The notes: generated from the sequence alone by a model not told the origin. A stretch of DNA of 64,000 bases from Trichobilharzia szidati (GCA_944472155.2 OX235277.1:37892804-37956803); one strand, 5' to 3'. Positions 46,629-57,229 are shown, counted from the stretch's first letter. Program-made: numbers and translations.

Positions 46629-47680
46629 AATTATTATTATTATATATTGTTTCCTTTAATTCCTACAGGAACATAGGGCTTCAGCTGTGCGTCTGCATTG
46701 CGTTCGGCTCTCTGCTAGAGTCTTCACCTGGCTCCAAGTCTGCCCACACACTTTCATCTCCTCTTCACATGACCTCCTCCAAGTCACCCTTGCACTGATG
46801 ACCAACTCGTCGCTTCCCTTTCGAGTTCCACTCGAGCAATGGCTTGTCAAGTGATGTCACTTGATGGTTTCCTCAGAGTATGGCCAATCCATCTCCATTT
46901 CTCCTTGCCTATTTGTTTCACAATCAGTTCCTGCTGGGTTGGTTCGCTCATTGCCAGAGATCTCTGTTGCTGACCTTTTCTCGCCGGCCATCTGATCTTG
47001 AGTGGTATTGAGCGAAGACAACTGTTAATGAAGGTCTGTAGTTTGTTTGAGATGCCCTTCATGACGCGCAGTTCACGTCTCTGATCCGTATAGCAAGTAG
47101 CACTGACTACACATTGGAGTTGAAAATCTGGATCTCATTTTTGATGCTGAAGTAGTGCTGTTGACCTCCACACAGACTTGAGAGTAGTGAAACCTTGTCT
47201 TGCTTTTCCGATTCTCGCTTTGATATCCTTGTCAGCTCCGTCCGCCTGTAGTTGAAACGATGCTTCCTAGATGGGTAGGGAAAAGAGGTTTTTTCTTCCA
47301 GGTCCCTTCCATTTATGCTGATTGTTGTCTGTTGTTGTTGTTGCTAATGTTGTTGGTGGTGTTGGCCAGGAATCTTCATCATCTCTGTTTTCTCTATGTT
47401 CACGTGAAGTCCTATCTTCTCTGGATGCCTATTCTGCCAACTTGTTGCTTCTCACTTACACATCTTCCATTTTGTGTGAAATCAGACATACATCATTGGC
47501 GAAGTCCAGATCCTCCAAGGTTTTTGTGCGAGTCTATTTTATGCCTGTTTCCTCATTTTCCGCTGTTTGTCGCATTATCCAATCTACTGCAATCAGGAAA
47601 ATCATTGGCTATAGTAGGCAGCCAGCATGTCTTACTCCTGTCCTCACTTCAAAGGATACCGTAAGTTTCCCGTTCTTTTA
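46629..47680 (-). mobile_element. RTE-like retrotransposon with (ATT)n tail, 5' truncated
   Basis: (ATT)n at 46,629-46,648. The 3' region, the GISNKLQTFINSCLRSIPLK block (46,990-47,062) and the CAA/TTG-rich stretch at 47,327-47,365 follow. The reverse-transcriptase catalytic area is near 47,495, and the truncation lies before the GCLLSP motif at 47,680. Confidence 0.88.
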
Positions 47681-47684
47681 GTCA

Positions 47685-47835
47685 TGCATATAAATGAAGC
47701 AAGAAAGTTGTGTAATTGACTTGACATGATTATGAGCAATAGTTTATGCTCCAAACGAGGTCATCAGTAGTAAATATTACTGTATAATAACACTGTGTGT
47801 GATTTATCAACATAAATTTTATCCATATTGGAATT
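47685..47835 (+). repeat. Right member of the ~150-bp repeat pair
   Basis: TATAAATGAAGCAAGAAAG to TTATCAACATAAATTTTATC, matching 46,055-46,205. Confidence 0.65.
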
Positions 47836-47999
47836 ACTATGATCACTGAAATTGTTTATATTGATTCGTATGAATGAATTACCGTTATGAACGACCTTAA
47901 TGTTTAAATAATGTGGAATCAATAATATTGATAGATTACAGCTGAATAGCATCAATGTCAGAAGAATGTCAGAAGAATAATGAAAGATAATATTACAAA

Positions 48000-48965
48000 T
48001 TCATGTGTGTATAGTCTATGCTGAAGACCAGGGCAGTAGTAGGAGCTGGACTTGTTTCTTTTGAACACAGAGCACTGATTATTTGAGGCGAATTGCAGTA
48101 GCCTCTGCTGTTTGGAGCATGCGGTGCTTCGACGATTTTGGTAATTTGTTAGGCACCCGTGTATTATAGAGAAGGATTCTTCCACGCTGGCTGGCTTTGT
48201 GACGGGTTTGCACCAGATGGTTTAATATCGAGCTGTTAATAGTTTTAACTACACCTTTACTTAGCCATAGTGGAATATGTTCTCGAGTGAGCACGAAAAA
48301 TCAAGTTCCTAGAGCAACGGCCAATATAACCCACTCCACAAGCGCAGTTGAATTGATAGATACAATTTGAAGTGGCCAGTCTAGGTACTTCATCTTTCAG
48401 TCGAGGTTGCACCATCGGTCATGTAGAGAATAATACGTGTAGTTCGCCAGCATTAAAAGCTCTTTAAACTGATTTTCTTAATTTTCTCGTAATTTTCTCA
48501 CTTGGTATATCGCCCTTGAATTGTAGTCGTATATAAAGTGGCTTCTTGTTTACAGACAGTGAGTAGTCCTTTTCCGCTTTCTTTGTCATGTGTTTCTTGA
48601 TAAATTTGTCGAGATAACCATTTTCGATAAAAGTATCATATACCACGCTTAATTCATCTTCAATTACTTCTTCTGAGCATATAGCTCTAACTAGCTCTGT
48701 GGCTGAAGGTCTTCACGAAATTTCTTTTGTACTTGATAGGAACGAAGCTGTGAAAATGTGTGTATATTGTCCTGTCCAAGTGCTTTTTCTATGCAAATTT
48801 CTTTTTATGTTACCGTCTGGTTTTCTTGTAAGTATGACGTCCAGGAAGGCAGTTCTGTCTTGGGATTCATCTTCACAAGTAAATATCATAGCTGAATGTA
48901 CTTCATTGGATCCATTAATTCGCATCTGTGATCTCTGGTCGTATATTTACACTAACTACATTATT
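48000..48965 (-). pseudogene. Penelope-like retroelement (subfamily 2), reverse-transcriptase end and endonuclease
   Basis: Minus-strand pieces in order: EVHSAMIFTCEDESQDRTAF then LDVILTRKPDGN (48,713-48,925, end of the RT); YLDKFIKKHMTKKAEKD then RLQFKGDIPSEKITRKLRK (48,464-48,646, linker); REHIPLWLSKGVVKTINSSI then NHLVQTRHK (48,079-48,294, endonuclease C-terminal half); and a decayed end to about 48,000. Each lies in a different frame. The catalytic YxDD part is missing, so it is a 5'-truncated dead copy related to 27,500 and 49,990. Confidence 0.85.
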
Positions 48966-49429
48966 TCAGATGCCTATGACTAATACTTCATTATGTAAAT
49001 GTAAAGCCTGATGAGAATTTGCCGAAAATACGTATTTTCTTTAATCGTGTTCTGTAATTATCATTATGTATGTGTATTTTTAAATTATCTACCTACCTAA
49101 GTTGAAATGAAATTAAAACTAAGTAACTTCCGAAAGAACCATCCATCTCTATAGCAGATTGTTAATTGCTGATCTAAAAATCCCCCCTCCATGAACAGTA
49201 TTGCTTACAGTATTCCTTCAGTCAGTGGCGGCCTACTTTAAGCCTGTGCCATCGAAACGCTCCATTGTTATATTGCATATAATTTCTCTTGTTTTAATCT
49301 ATTGAAATATGACTGACACTCAATGTTATTGTTTTTACTCTGACAACTGGTTAAGTTGTTTTCTGCAGCCTGTTGATTCGCAAGTTTCTACTATGCCTGA
49401 GGAAAAGCAATGTGTCTCAGAAATGGACG

Positions 49430-49544
49430 ACTTGAGTTCCTTCGAGGTCGCAGACATGCCTTGCCGATGAGTGTCACGAGACCTAGGTTAGTTAGGCAAG
49501 GCTTCCTGCTTCCGATTGCCTCCAACCATCCAATAATAATAATG
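49430..49544 (+). mobile_element. SINE-C 3' fragment with (AAT)n tail, exonised on the opposite strand
   Basis: Family words GAGTTCCTTCGAGGTCGCAG and GATTGCCTCCAACCATCC, ending in AATAATAATAAT at 49,533-49,544. On the minus strand this tail is read as histidine/tyrosine codons at the end of the tetraspanin gene. Confidence 0.8.
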
Positions 49545-49829
49545 CAAGTGCCAGTTACACAGACCAAACTAACAAAAAAATAAAACAAACAAAAATAAAT
49601 AAAAAGTGTTCTACTCTATGAGTTAACTCTGTAAAACTTACAAAGAATGGCAAGATGCCAAGTGCCACATAGAATATAATATCCGCATATGTGGTAATAT
49701 AAGTTCGAATGACAGTTTTACACCCTGTAGAATCATTCTGTTTTGTAGATGATGAGGTAGTTGGACACGTTGAATCACTTAAAGCCATAGATGAATCAAC
49801 TTTACAACATGGAATTGGACGAACAAGAT
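49488..49829 (-). CDS. Tetraspanin, last two exons (large extracellular loop, fourth membrane segment, C-terminus)
   Basis: Tetraspanins are four-span membrane organisers, major surface (tegument) proteins in flukes. Exon 49,642-49,829 (188 nt) is preceded on the minus strand by a pyrimidine-rich tract ending CTCTGTAG and followed by GTAAGT. It reads PIPCCKVDSS, then DSTCPTTSSS and STGCKTVIRTYITTYADIIF, then VALGILPFF. The CC...C...GC pattern is the tetraspanin large loop, and the hydrophobic end is membrane segment 4. A 73-nt intron (49,569-49,641), with a long T-rich tract and TTAG, leads to the final exon 49,488-49,568: FGLCNWH, then residues read from an antisense SINE-C, and TAA at 49,488-49,490. 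Phase is kept (2 + 186 nt, then phase 0). The exons for segments 1-3 were not found; they may lie to the right among the repeats or be lost. Family call fairly sure, C-terminus inferred. Confidence 0.75.
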
Positions 49830-49989
49830 CTACAGAGGCATGTCGGAAACAAACAAAAAGATTGAGTTAAATAATTTTTATCAAAATGTTTGTTTTCCAG
49901 ACATTTGGAAATCACTTTTATTGTTCTTAGTTATTAGTGAGTACCTTCCATTTTTAGAGTAAGGACTTCTGAAAAAACAGGGGGAGTGG

Positions 49990-50340
49990 AGAGTGAAGGG
50001 TTTTGTGGTGAGGGGGGGGAAGTAAAACTTCCTTGTAGGTGTACGATGAGGCAAATTTATCGCTGGTGTCCTAAATCCTGTCCATTTTGCTCAAGAACTG
50101 TGGATAGAATAAAGCTAACTACAGCCTTAATAATAATAATTCATCACTTCGTCAATACGGGATATCAGGTTGACACTGACAAACCCACTGAAGTCATTTA
50201 TCGTATTTTGACCCAACCTTACTCATGCTGTACGACTTTCACGTACAGAAGTGGTAGGCGAAATTCATTATTTTGAACAAGCCAAATCTGTGCGCTGATC
50301 AAAAGAGATTCGTGTGTAGCCGCAATTTTGTGCCATGGCC
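49990..50340 (+). pseudogene. Penelope-like endonuclease C-terminal remnant (subfamily 2)
   Basis: Reads HHFVNTGYQVDTDKPTEVIY (compare HLVETEHKIDVNHAFRVIY at 27,600) and then, after a frameshift, NKPNLC-like and LIKRDSCVAAIL words. 5' part missing. Confidence 0.7.
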
Positions 50341-50473
50341 AACTACATAATGTGCATATATTGGTCATCTGATATAATCGCACGATTAAAACAATAAGAG
50401 GTGTAGAAGAGTTTAAGCAGCATTTCGATAGATGGAAATTCTGGTATCCCCAGTGATTGAGGCAGGCAGCCGG

Positions 50474-50500
50474 ATATATGTATATATATATATATATGAA
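50474..50500. repeat. (TA)n microsatellite
   Basis: Alternating T and A over about 25 bases. Confidence 0.9.
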
Positions 50501-50596
50501 TTTTCGCCAACTTTGTAACTGTCATTTGACTTTATTAATTGATGCTGTTACTACTATTCTAACTGATGCAGTTAACTTATTTCGATTTTTAGTTCA

Positions 50597-50815
50597 TCGA
50601 CGGCACAGAGAATATCATTGTGGTCCGGGGTTCGATTCTTGGCTGACGCACTCCCTTACCTCTCTAAGCAAGTAAGTAATAAGACTGGTAAAGAGGGAAG
50701 GTTGGGGGCATGAGGCTAGCAACTCATCCCGTAAAAGTAAACACTACTGCTACCGAGACTTCAAGCCTCTAGCTTGAAGCACAATGTTCCACTGGGAACT
50801 TTAAGGAATAACAAG
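50597..50815 (+). mobile_element. SINE-A, with internal deletion in the head
   Basis: CATCGACGGCACAGAG head, B-box GGGGTTCGATTC, body GGCATGAGGCTAGCAACTC and end GCACAATGTTCCACTGGG. Confidence 0.85.
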
Positions 50816-51812
50816 AGAAATTTCGATCTTCATGTTCTAATGGAGTCAGCCGGTCTGTTGTTCTCAGTCATCATCCTCCTACAAATGAACTGATGTTATG
50901 TTCCATGATCATTTCAACCCCTCTTTTACCTCGAAATTTTATGTTTCTCGGTGACTGACATATGCGTAAAACTTGGGCCCTGTAATAGGATGTATTATTG
51001 TATTGTTCCCTTGGGTTCCTAGTGGAACATAGGGCTTCAACTGCATGTCTCCACTTGCTTCTGTCTTCTGCTGTACTTTTCACTTGCGTCCATGTTATTC
51101 CATACTGTTTCATCTCCTCCTCACACGATCTCCTCCATGTCACCCTTAGACGTCCCACTCGCCGCTTCCCTTTCGTGTTCCACTCGAGCAATGGCCTGAC
51201 GCGCGATGTCACCCAATGGCTTCCTCAGCGAGTCTCCAATCCATATCCACTTTCTCCTGCATATTTGTTGGGCGATTGGTTCTTGTTTTGTTTGTTCCCA
51301 TAGTTTCTTGTTGGTGATTCTTTCTGGCTATCTGATCTTCAGGATAGAACGAAGACAGTTGTTGATGAAAGTCTGCAACCTGTTGGAAATATTCTTTGTG
51401 ACCCGCCAAGTTTCTGATCCGTACGTATAGAAGAACTGACTGACTTGACGTTTGTATTGAAAATCCGAATCACTTTGTTGTTGATGCAGGCTGAGTGACG
51501 AAGATTTCCAGATTGGTTTCAGGTTGATGGATGTGTTTCTTGCCATCCCCATTCTCGATTCGACATCCTCGTCTGTTCCTCCTGTAGTTGAGACAATGGT
51601 CCCTAGATAAGTGAGTGAATGAAGTAACCTCTTTCAAATCCCTCCCGTTGATGGTGATTGGCACTGGATGTTGCTGCTGTTGTTGTTGGTTGGTTATTTT
51701 CATAACCTCCGTCTTGTCTATGTTCATCTGGAGTCCTGTTTTTGCTGCTTCTTCGACCAGTTTGTCAGTTTTCGCTTGTAAGTCTTCGATCTTGTGTGAC
51801 ATCAAACATAAA

Positions 51813-52949
51813 TCATCCACACGCGAAATCCAGGTCTTCTAGGTTCTTCACGTCGGTCCAGGATATCCCTGTCTTCTCGTTTCCCACTGTCTGACGCATA
51901 ATCCAGTCCACCACAATTAGGAATATCACTGGTGATAACAAGCACCCTTGTCTGACTCCTGTGTTTACTCCAAAAGCTTCGCTGAGTTTTCCGTTGTGGA
52001 TCACTTGACATGTGCCGTTGTCGTACAGCTGTTGAATAAGGTTGATGAATATTTGGAGTACGCCGTAGTACTTGAGTAGTTTCCAAATTACTTCGCGGTC
52101 AACGCTGTCGAAGGCCTTCTCAAAGTCTATGAAGTTGAGGTAGAGGTTTGATTGCCATTCCATGCTTTGTTCGATGATGATGCGTAGAGTTGCAATTTGA
52201 TCAGAACATGATCTGCCTTTCCTGAATCCAGCTTGTTCTGGTCGGAGTTCTGTGTCCAGTGCGTCCTTTATTCTCTCCAGGATGATGCGACTCAGGATTT
52301 TACTTGGCGTCGACAGGAGCATGATCCCTCGCCAGTTCTTGCAGAGTCCTAGGCCGCCCTTCTTTTGAAGTTTCACGAGATAACCCTTCCTCCAATCAGT
52401 AGGCACCTTTCCCTCTTTCCAGACCTTTTGCAATAATGGAGTCAGCATATCTGCTGTCGTCTCTGGGTCCGCTTTCAGTGCTTCCGGGGGTATTCCATCT
52501 GGTCCAGCTGCTTTTCCAGCTTTCAGAAGCTTGATTGCATTCATGACTTCAGTTTTTGTTGGAGGGTTGGTGTCAACTTGCAGTTGTGTACTTGCTGTTG
52601 TTGGTATTTCTGGACAGGTTTTAGGTGGTGGTCGGTTCAAGAGTCCTTTGAAGTGGTCCGCCCATTGTTTAATCTGTCTTTCTTCTTTGGTAATTGGGTT
52701 CCCTTGGCTGTCTTTTATAGGTTTCACTTGTGTTGATCTCTTCCCGGATAGAGACTTGGTTATCTGATATAGTGTCCTCAGGTCCCTTTTGCCTGCTGCC
52801 TTCTCAGCTTCAGTAGCCAGGTTGTCGTAGAATTGTCTTTTGTCCTTCCTGGCACTCTTCTTCACTTCTTTGTCCAGTGCTGTGTAAGTCGAGCTCAGCG
52901 CCTCTTTCTCTTGTCCATCTTTGCATTGAATCATTTTCTCTTTCACCAT
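51813..52949 (-). pseudogene. RTE-like reverse transcriptase domain
   Basis: 378 residues without a stop. Motifs: AGPDGIPPEALK at about 150; GKVPTDWRKGYLVKLQKKG; NWRGIMLLSTPSKILSR; RPEQAGFRKGRSCSDQI at about 245; FIDFEKAFDSVDR (motif A, catalytic Asp) at about 290; TGVRQGCLLSPVIFLIV (motif B) at about 335. It runs out at LEDLDFACG just where F-x-D-D (motif C) should come. Compared with 43,840-43,860, this copy has about four extra bases (CACGCG versus CACG) at 51,818-51,824, which shift the D-D (VDDLCLMSH) into the next frame. Confidence 0.92.
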
Positions 52950-53185
52950 TCTCCTCTCCTCTATTAGCTTCCGTTGAGACCCATTCCTTGTCTTGTTTCT
53001 TCTTTCTTCCTAAAACCGTTGAACACGTTTCATTGAAAACTACCTTCAGAGAGTTCCAATGGTCTTCCACAGATGATTCCTCAGTGGTGCCACGTAGTGT
53101 TTCTTGTTTTACTCTGACAGTTGCAGTGAAAATGTCCTGTGTGATTGTGTTCTTCAGTTTTTGCGTGTTGAACTTGCATTGTGGC

Positions 53186-53887
53186 CTATCGCCAGCTATC
53201 CTCGAGGCTTTTAGCTTCACCTTGTACCAGATAGTGGTCTGAACCCACATCTGCTCCTCTCCTAGACCTTGTGTCCAGCAGGCTCCGTCTCCACTTCCTT
53301 GAGATTGAAATGAAGTCTATCTGGTTTTTGGTGTGTCCATCTGGTGAAATCCATGTTGCCTTGTGTATATCCCTGTGTTTGAACACACTGCCACCAATCA
53401 CCAAATCATTGAAGGCGCAGAAGTCTGAGAAGAGTTCACCATTTTCGTTCATTTCACCGAGGGCCTCACGACCCATAGTGAGTTCTCTTCCTGTATTGTC
53501 TCCTTCCAGTTTCGCATTCATGTCACCCATCAGGATTTTGATATCACTCTTTGGGACGTTGTCCATTACTGTTTGTAATTGACTGTAGAAATCCTGCTTC
53601 TTCTCATGTTCTGAGACGTTTGTAGGCGCGTAGCATTGAATGATTGTAACCTTTTTTCCTTTTGAGTTGAACCTAGCTGTCATTATCCTGGAGGAGACTG
53701 GTTCCCACTGCATGAGAGCCTTAGCCGCTGTTGGTGACATCATGATGGCTACTCCCTCGGTGTGCTCGTGATCGTCCTCTGGGTGACCGGAGTAGATTAT
53801 TGTCTCTCCAGTTGGCAGTTGGCACCTTCCGCATCCTTTCCATCTGCTCTCGCAGATTCCCAACACTTCTATTTTATATCTCCTCAT
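53186..53887 (-). pseudogene. RTE-like apurinic-type endonuclease domain
   Basis: Exonuclease-endonuclease-phosphatase fold recognised from motifs in order: EVLGICESRWKG (catalytic Glu) at about residue 10; IQCYAPTN at about 80; ILMGDMNAKLEGDN (Asp and Asn) at about 120; TKNQIDFISISR at about 195; and GSDHYLV (catalytic Asp-His pair) near the end. This enzyme nicks target DNA to start reverse transcription. The N-terminal Asn motif is absent through 5' truncation. The frame then shifts into the linker reading frame at about 53,190. Confidence 0.9.
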
Positions 53888-54199
53888 TTCTGCGGCTACC
53901 TGAGCAGCCTTTCAAGTTTCCTACATTGTACGAAACTTCCAGTTGTAAAATTCTGTCAACACTTTTGAATTCAATAGTTCGAAATGTCACGTTAAAGCGA
54001 AGTACCTGCCCATCATCATGCGTCTCCATAGTCGCTTACTGTAAACACATATTCTCATTTCACATTTATTGTATCATAATAAGCTTTAAATTCTCTACTC
54101 GAAGCCTCTTATTCATAAGGATATTGCTACTTATCAGTCGGAAGATTGACGTTCCACCTTCAGAATCATCCCAATCACTGATTGGATTTTTATTTTATA

Positions 54200-54395
54200 T
54201 TATTATTTTATTTTGATTGCAGCTTGATTCCACACCGTATTTTCAGTACAAGTATGGAGATTTCAGCATGGATATCGGTAGCCCAAATTTTGCAGGCCGA
54301 CCATAGATATTGGGTGTGCGTCAGCAGGGAATCGAACCCTGGACAATATGCATAATCGGCGAGATTCCTAACCACTGTGTCATCGACGCACACGT
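54200..54395 (-). mobile_element. SINE-B, minus strand
   Basis: A/T-rich tail at 54,190-54,215, then GATTCCACACCGTATTTTC, CTGAAATCTCCATACTTG (minus) and GCCTGCAAAATTTGGGC, B-box-like GGTTCGATTCCCTGC, and a head ending GTGCGTCGATG on the minus strand. Confidence 0.85.
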
Positions 54396-54451
54396 GAATT
54401 TGCACTATAATTTATTAACAGTCTATTTGCTAATTACTTTTGTTTCAACGA

Positions 54452-54855
54452 GTTGATTGCGGATTGATATCAGTTGCAGAAAAATTGAAAACCAGCAGGG
54501 AGTACTGCACAGCTGCTTCATTCTTGTTTGTGAATCATCGGAAGTGCGCACTCACTGGGATTTTAACTCAGGGCCCTCCGGTTACACGGTAACTACGTAT
54601 AAAATTCAGCCACTGGAAACCGATTCAATGGCAGACTAAGTGATAGAAGTTAGAATTCATGGACGACTGAATCGGATCCCAGTGGCTAAATGGTATACGA
54701 GGTTGCCCTGAAACCGGAAGGCCTTGAGTATGAATCCCAGTGGATGTGCACTTTCGATGATTCACAAACAAGAATGAAACATCTGTGCAGTACTCTCTGC
54801 TGGTTTTCAATGGTTCTCTAACTGATATCAATCCGTGATCAACTCGTAAAAACAA
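54452..54855. repeat. Inverted pair of hammerhead-type repeats (about 190-bp arms)
   Basis: Left arm 54,452-54,635 (GAGTTGATTGCGGATTGATA, then GAGTACTGCACAGCTGCTTC, and CCACTGGAAACCGATTC). Right arm 54,665-54,850 is its reverse complement with about one base in eight changed (CGGATCCCAGTGGCTAAATG, then TCTGTGCAGTACTCTCTGC, and GATATCAATCCGTGATCAAC). A ~30-bp spacer separates them. Core in the right arm: TCGATGATTCACAAACAAG then AATGAAAC. Confidence 0.85.
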
Positions 54856-55309
54856 ATGCGATCCTTACAAACCAATCATAGAAAACCTTCTATTGTATGT
54901 ATCATTTGAACTAATCCTCGTGTCGAGTCAGCTTTATTGACCGTTTTTCTAGGAACTTAATTTCTCGTGCTCCCGAACACCTACCAGATTAGAGTTGAAA
55001 GAGTTTTTGTGAAAACTGTCAACAAGTGTAAACTGGACGACATCTTCAAAACTGGTCATCAAGCTAGAATTCATTGGTCTTTTCCTACTCTTTACCAGAT
55101 ATCGAATAAATTATCGAAAACTGCAAGCAGCAGAAGCCACTGAGATTCGCCTGAATCAATTGGAGGTCTGCGGATGAAAACAAAAATTTTGAGGCACCAT
55201 TGCTGACCTGACCTGCTGTCAAGCCTGTGAATTCGTAAGCTCTCACTATGAATGAATTTATTTTCTACTGTGTTCATCCTACTACTTCATTTCAAACGTG
55301 TCACTGGAG

Positions 55310-55440
55310 ACTTCCATCAACAGCTAGCTGCCACGCTCTCATCGCACTAACAGCAGAGAACAAAGTGAGATTGAGATGTGCTATCGAAGCCTCATATATG
55401 ACGTGGTACTCAAAGGAAGAACAATAATGGTAATAATAAT
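55310..55440 (+). mobile_element. RTE-like 3' end, diverged
   Basis: CTCATCGCACTAACAGCAGAGAACAAAGTG and GAGATGTGCTATCGAAGCC follow the end of the plus-strand RTE copies, closing with ACAATAATGGTAATAATAAT. Only the last ~130 bp are present. Confidence 0.6.
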
Positions 55441-55632
55441 ATTGTTTCATTTGATGGTCACCATTCACTAGACATGTGTGGATAAACGGTGTTTGCAAGT
55501 TTTGTTTTCTAAGCCTGTGATATTTTTCAAGTTTGACCACAGATTGGTATCAGTGGGATCAGATACTCGCTGAATACATTGTTGTATGATCGCACGTGAA
55601 TCACCAACTGGATTATAGAGATTATATATATG

Positions 55633-55772
55633 TCATGTTATAGACTTTGAGTCGAACTGACGGGGTGAATGGTGCGTATTCTCGGCAATCGCCATCGCAA
55701 TGAATACAAGGCTAGCAAAACTCATTCCGGAGAAGTAGAAGCAAACTTCGATTGTTTCAGGACAACACATTC
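55633..55772 (-). CDS. Orphan exon candidate encoding a membrane segment
   Basis: On the minus strand an acceptor-like TCACATTATCTTTTAG (55,773-55,788) leads into GA-ATG. The frame MCCPETIEVCFYFSGMSF, then ASLVFIAMAIAENTHHSP, ends at TGA at 55,633-55,635. Two adjacent Cys before a hydrophobic stretch is a common tetraspanin N-terminal or palmitoylated-tail pattern. A weak donor (CCCC then GTCAGT at 55,656-55,661) would instead end the exon at 55,662. It could be the first exon of the tetraspanin at 49.5 kb, an alternative last exon of the micro-exon gene to the right, or chance. No partner exon confirms any of these. Confidence 0.25.
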
Positions 55773-55994
55773 CTAAAAGATAATGTGAAGTTTTCGAATT
55801 CCTGATCAACATAGTAATGAATTCACTGGGAATGCACACACTCCCAGGCACTGTCTAGAGTTAATGCACACAGCGCTCAATCATGTGAGTTCCCGACTCG
55901 TCTATTTGGAGTTACACATAATACGGTACAGTGATCGTGTTTGTCTCTCAGACTGCTGATGCATGAGTATAAAATAAATAGATTTTGATGATAT

Positions 55995-56440
55995 TAGATG
56001 GTTGGAGACAATCGGCCACAGGAAGCCTTGGACCTAGGTTTCGTGCTGGTTAGCACTCACCAGTCAGTCAGCAAGGCGTATCTGCAAACTTGAAGGAACT
56101 CATGTCCCTTCTGAGATTCGAACCCGCGACACCCAGTGCTGCAGTCAGAGGCGTTACCACTGAGTTATTCGGGCTCGCGATTGACCTCCTGTAGGACTGT
56201 AGTGGATATTTTGATTTAACACTAGTAACTAGTAACTGACGAGTGCCAACTAGCACGAAACCTAGGTCCAAGTCTTCCTGCCGATTTCCTCCAACCATCT
56301 GATATCATCACAAACAATGTACACCGTGATGGCGAGCTACCTAGAGTTGGTGGCCACATTACAACCTGACTGTTAGAATTCATTCTGCACCAAAGGGAGG
56401 ACTAGACGCATCACACTAGTTACTAGTGTCAAATCGAAAA
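55995..56440 (-). mobile_element. SINE-C followed by the associated repeat block
   Basis: 55,995-56,195: SINE-C on minus with intact B-box (GGGTTCGAATCTC) and A-box region (ATAACTCAGTGG). 56,230-56,440: a second SINE-C end in forward orientation (GTGCCAACTAGCACGAAACC) followed by the TGGTGGCCACATTACAACC block also found at 8,938-9,200. Confidence 0.7.
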
Positions 56441-57079
56441 AGCTTTTGCCTTTTCAGTACAATCAGGTGATTTTCATTACTCAGTTCACTTGGCACGTCG
56501 ATTGATCATGGTGACATTGTTCTCCTCATAAGACGACTCACTCACAGCATTACCTCTAACATCACCTTCCAGCCTACTCTTGCTTTGTACACACCAGTCA
56601 CTGGAAAACATCTCAACAGTCAGTGTCGTCAATTCAAGAGAGCGAATCAGAGTGTAACAACCACTGTTCGCTGATCACATTGCAGGAAATATGAATGAGA
56701 CCAGCAGATTCAACACTCCATTCAAAGTCACTCGGACTCCCTCAACACAAGTCACGTCAACAGTGAGACGGCGATTCATTCTCACATCTCATCCGCATGA
56801 GTATCGCTGAGCACGAATCGTGTGTGTGTGCCAGCATCAGTCACTAGGTGGCTTCATCGAATATCAACCAATGCATAATGAATTCACTTCGGGTAAGGTC
56901 ATGCGCTAACTTCGTCGTGGTGGGAGCATACACGCAATTCATCAGTCGGAAGCTGAAACTTAAGAGAACATCAGTGTGATGTGAAACCAAGCGCATATTC
57001 GCACACTACGTCTCATCGATGTACACGTTTGCGCCTTTCACGCCGAGAATATTGGGACACGAAAACAAAGTATTGACTG
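56441..57079. other. No gene seen; downstream flank of the micro-exon gene
   Basis: Less repetitive than the rest of the window. No exon with both splice signals and an open phase was found. Confidence 0.4.
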
Positions 57080-57098
57080 TTGTTAATAAAATTGAAGA

Positions 57099-57104
57099 TT
57101 TATT
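57099..57104 (-). terminator. Polyadenylation signal AATAAA of the micro-exon gene
   Basis: AATAAA on the minus strand, about 125 nt after the predicted TGA at 57,230. Cleavage is expected around 57,080. A last exon of about 57,080-57,238, almost all untranslated, is inferred. Confidence 0.6.
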
Positions 57105-57229
57105 ATCGTAATTTACATTAAAGTGTATTTGTGAATAATCAGAATGAAAAGCATTCACAGAATGAGATATGTGACGTCTAGAGCAAATCACTTGTCCCGT
57201 TCCTTCACATTCCTCATCTTCTTCTCAGA

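Larger units (their letters stand above)
50992..53917 (-). mobile_element. RTE-like (SR2-type) retrotransposon, nearly full coding length, frameshifted
   Basis: The longest RTE copy. From its 5' end: endonuclease (53,186-53,887), linker (52,810-53,250), reverse transcriptase (51,813-52,949), then C-terminal pieces at 51,470-51,820, 51,328-51,552, 51,209-51,409 and 50,871-51,212, and an imperfect ATTATTGTATTG tail at 50,992-51,005. It is truncated just upstream of the endonuclease MRRYKIEVLGICESRW block, so the first catalytic Asn motif is missing. At least four frame changes. Confidence 0.92.

Noticed and set aside
52877..53242. Plus-strand ORFs opposite the long RTE copy
   Set aside because: Antisense shadows of the endonuclease and linker coding sequence.
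57006..57191. 61-codon minus-strand ORF downstream of the micro-exon gene
   Set aside because: Lies in the inferred 3' untranslated region and past the polyadenylation signal. No link in frame to the exons.
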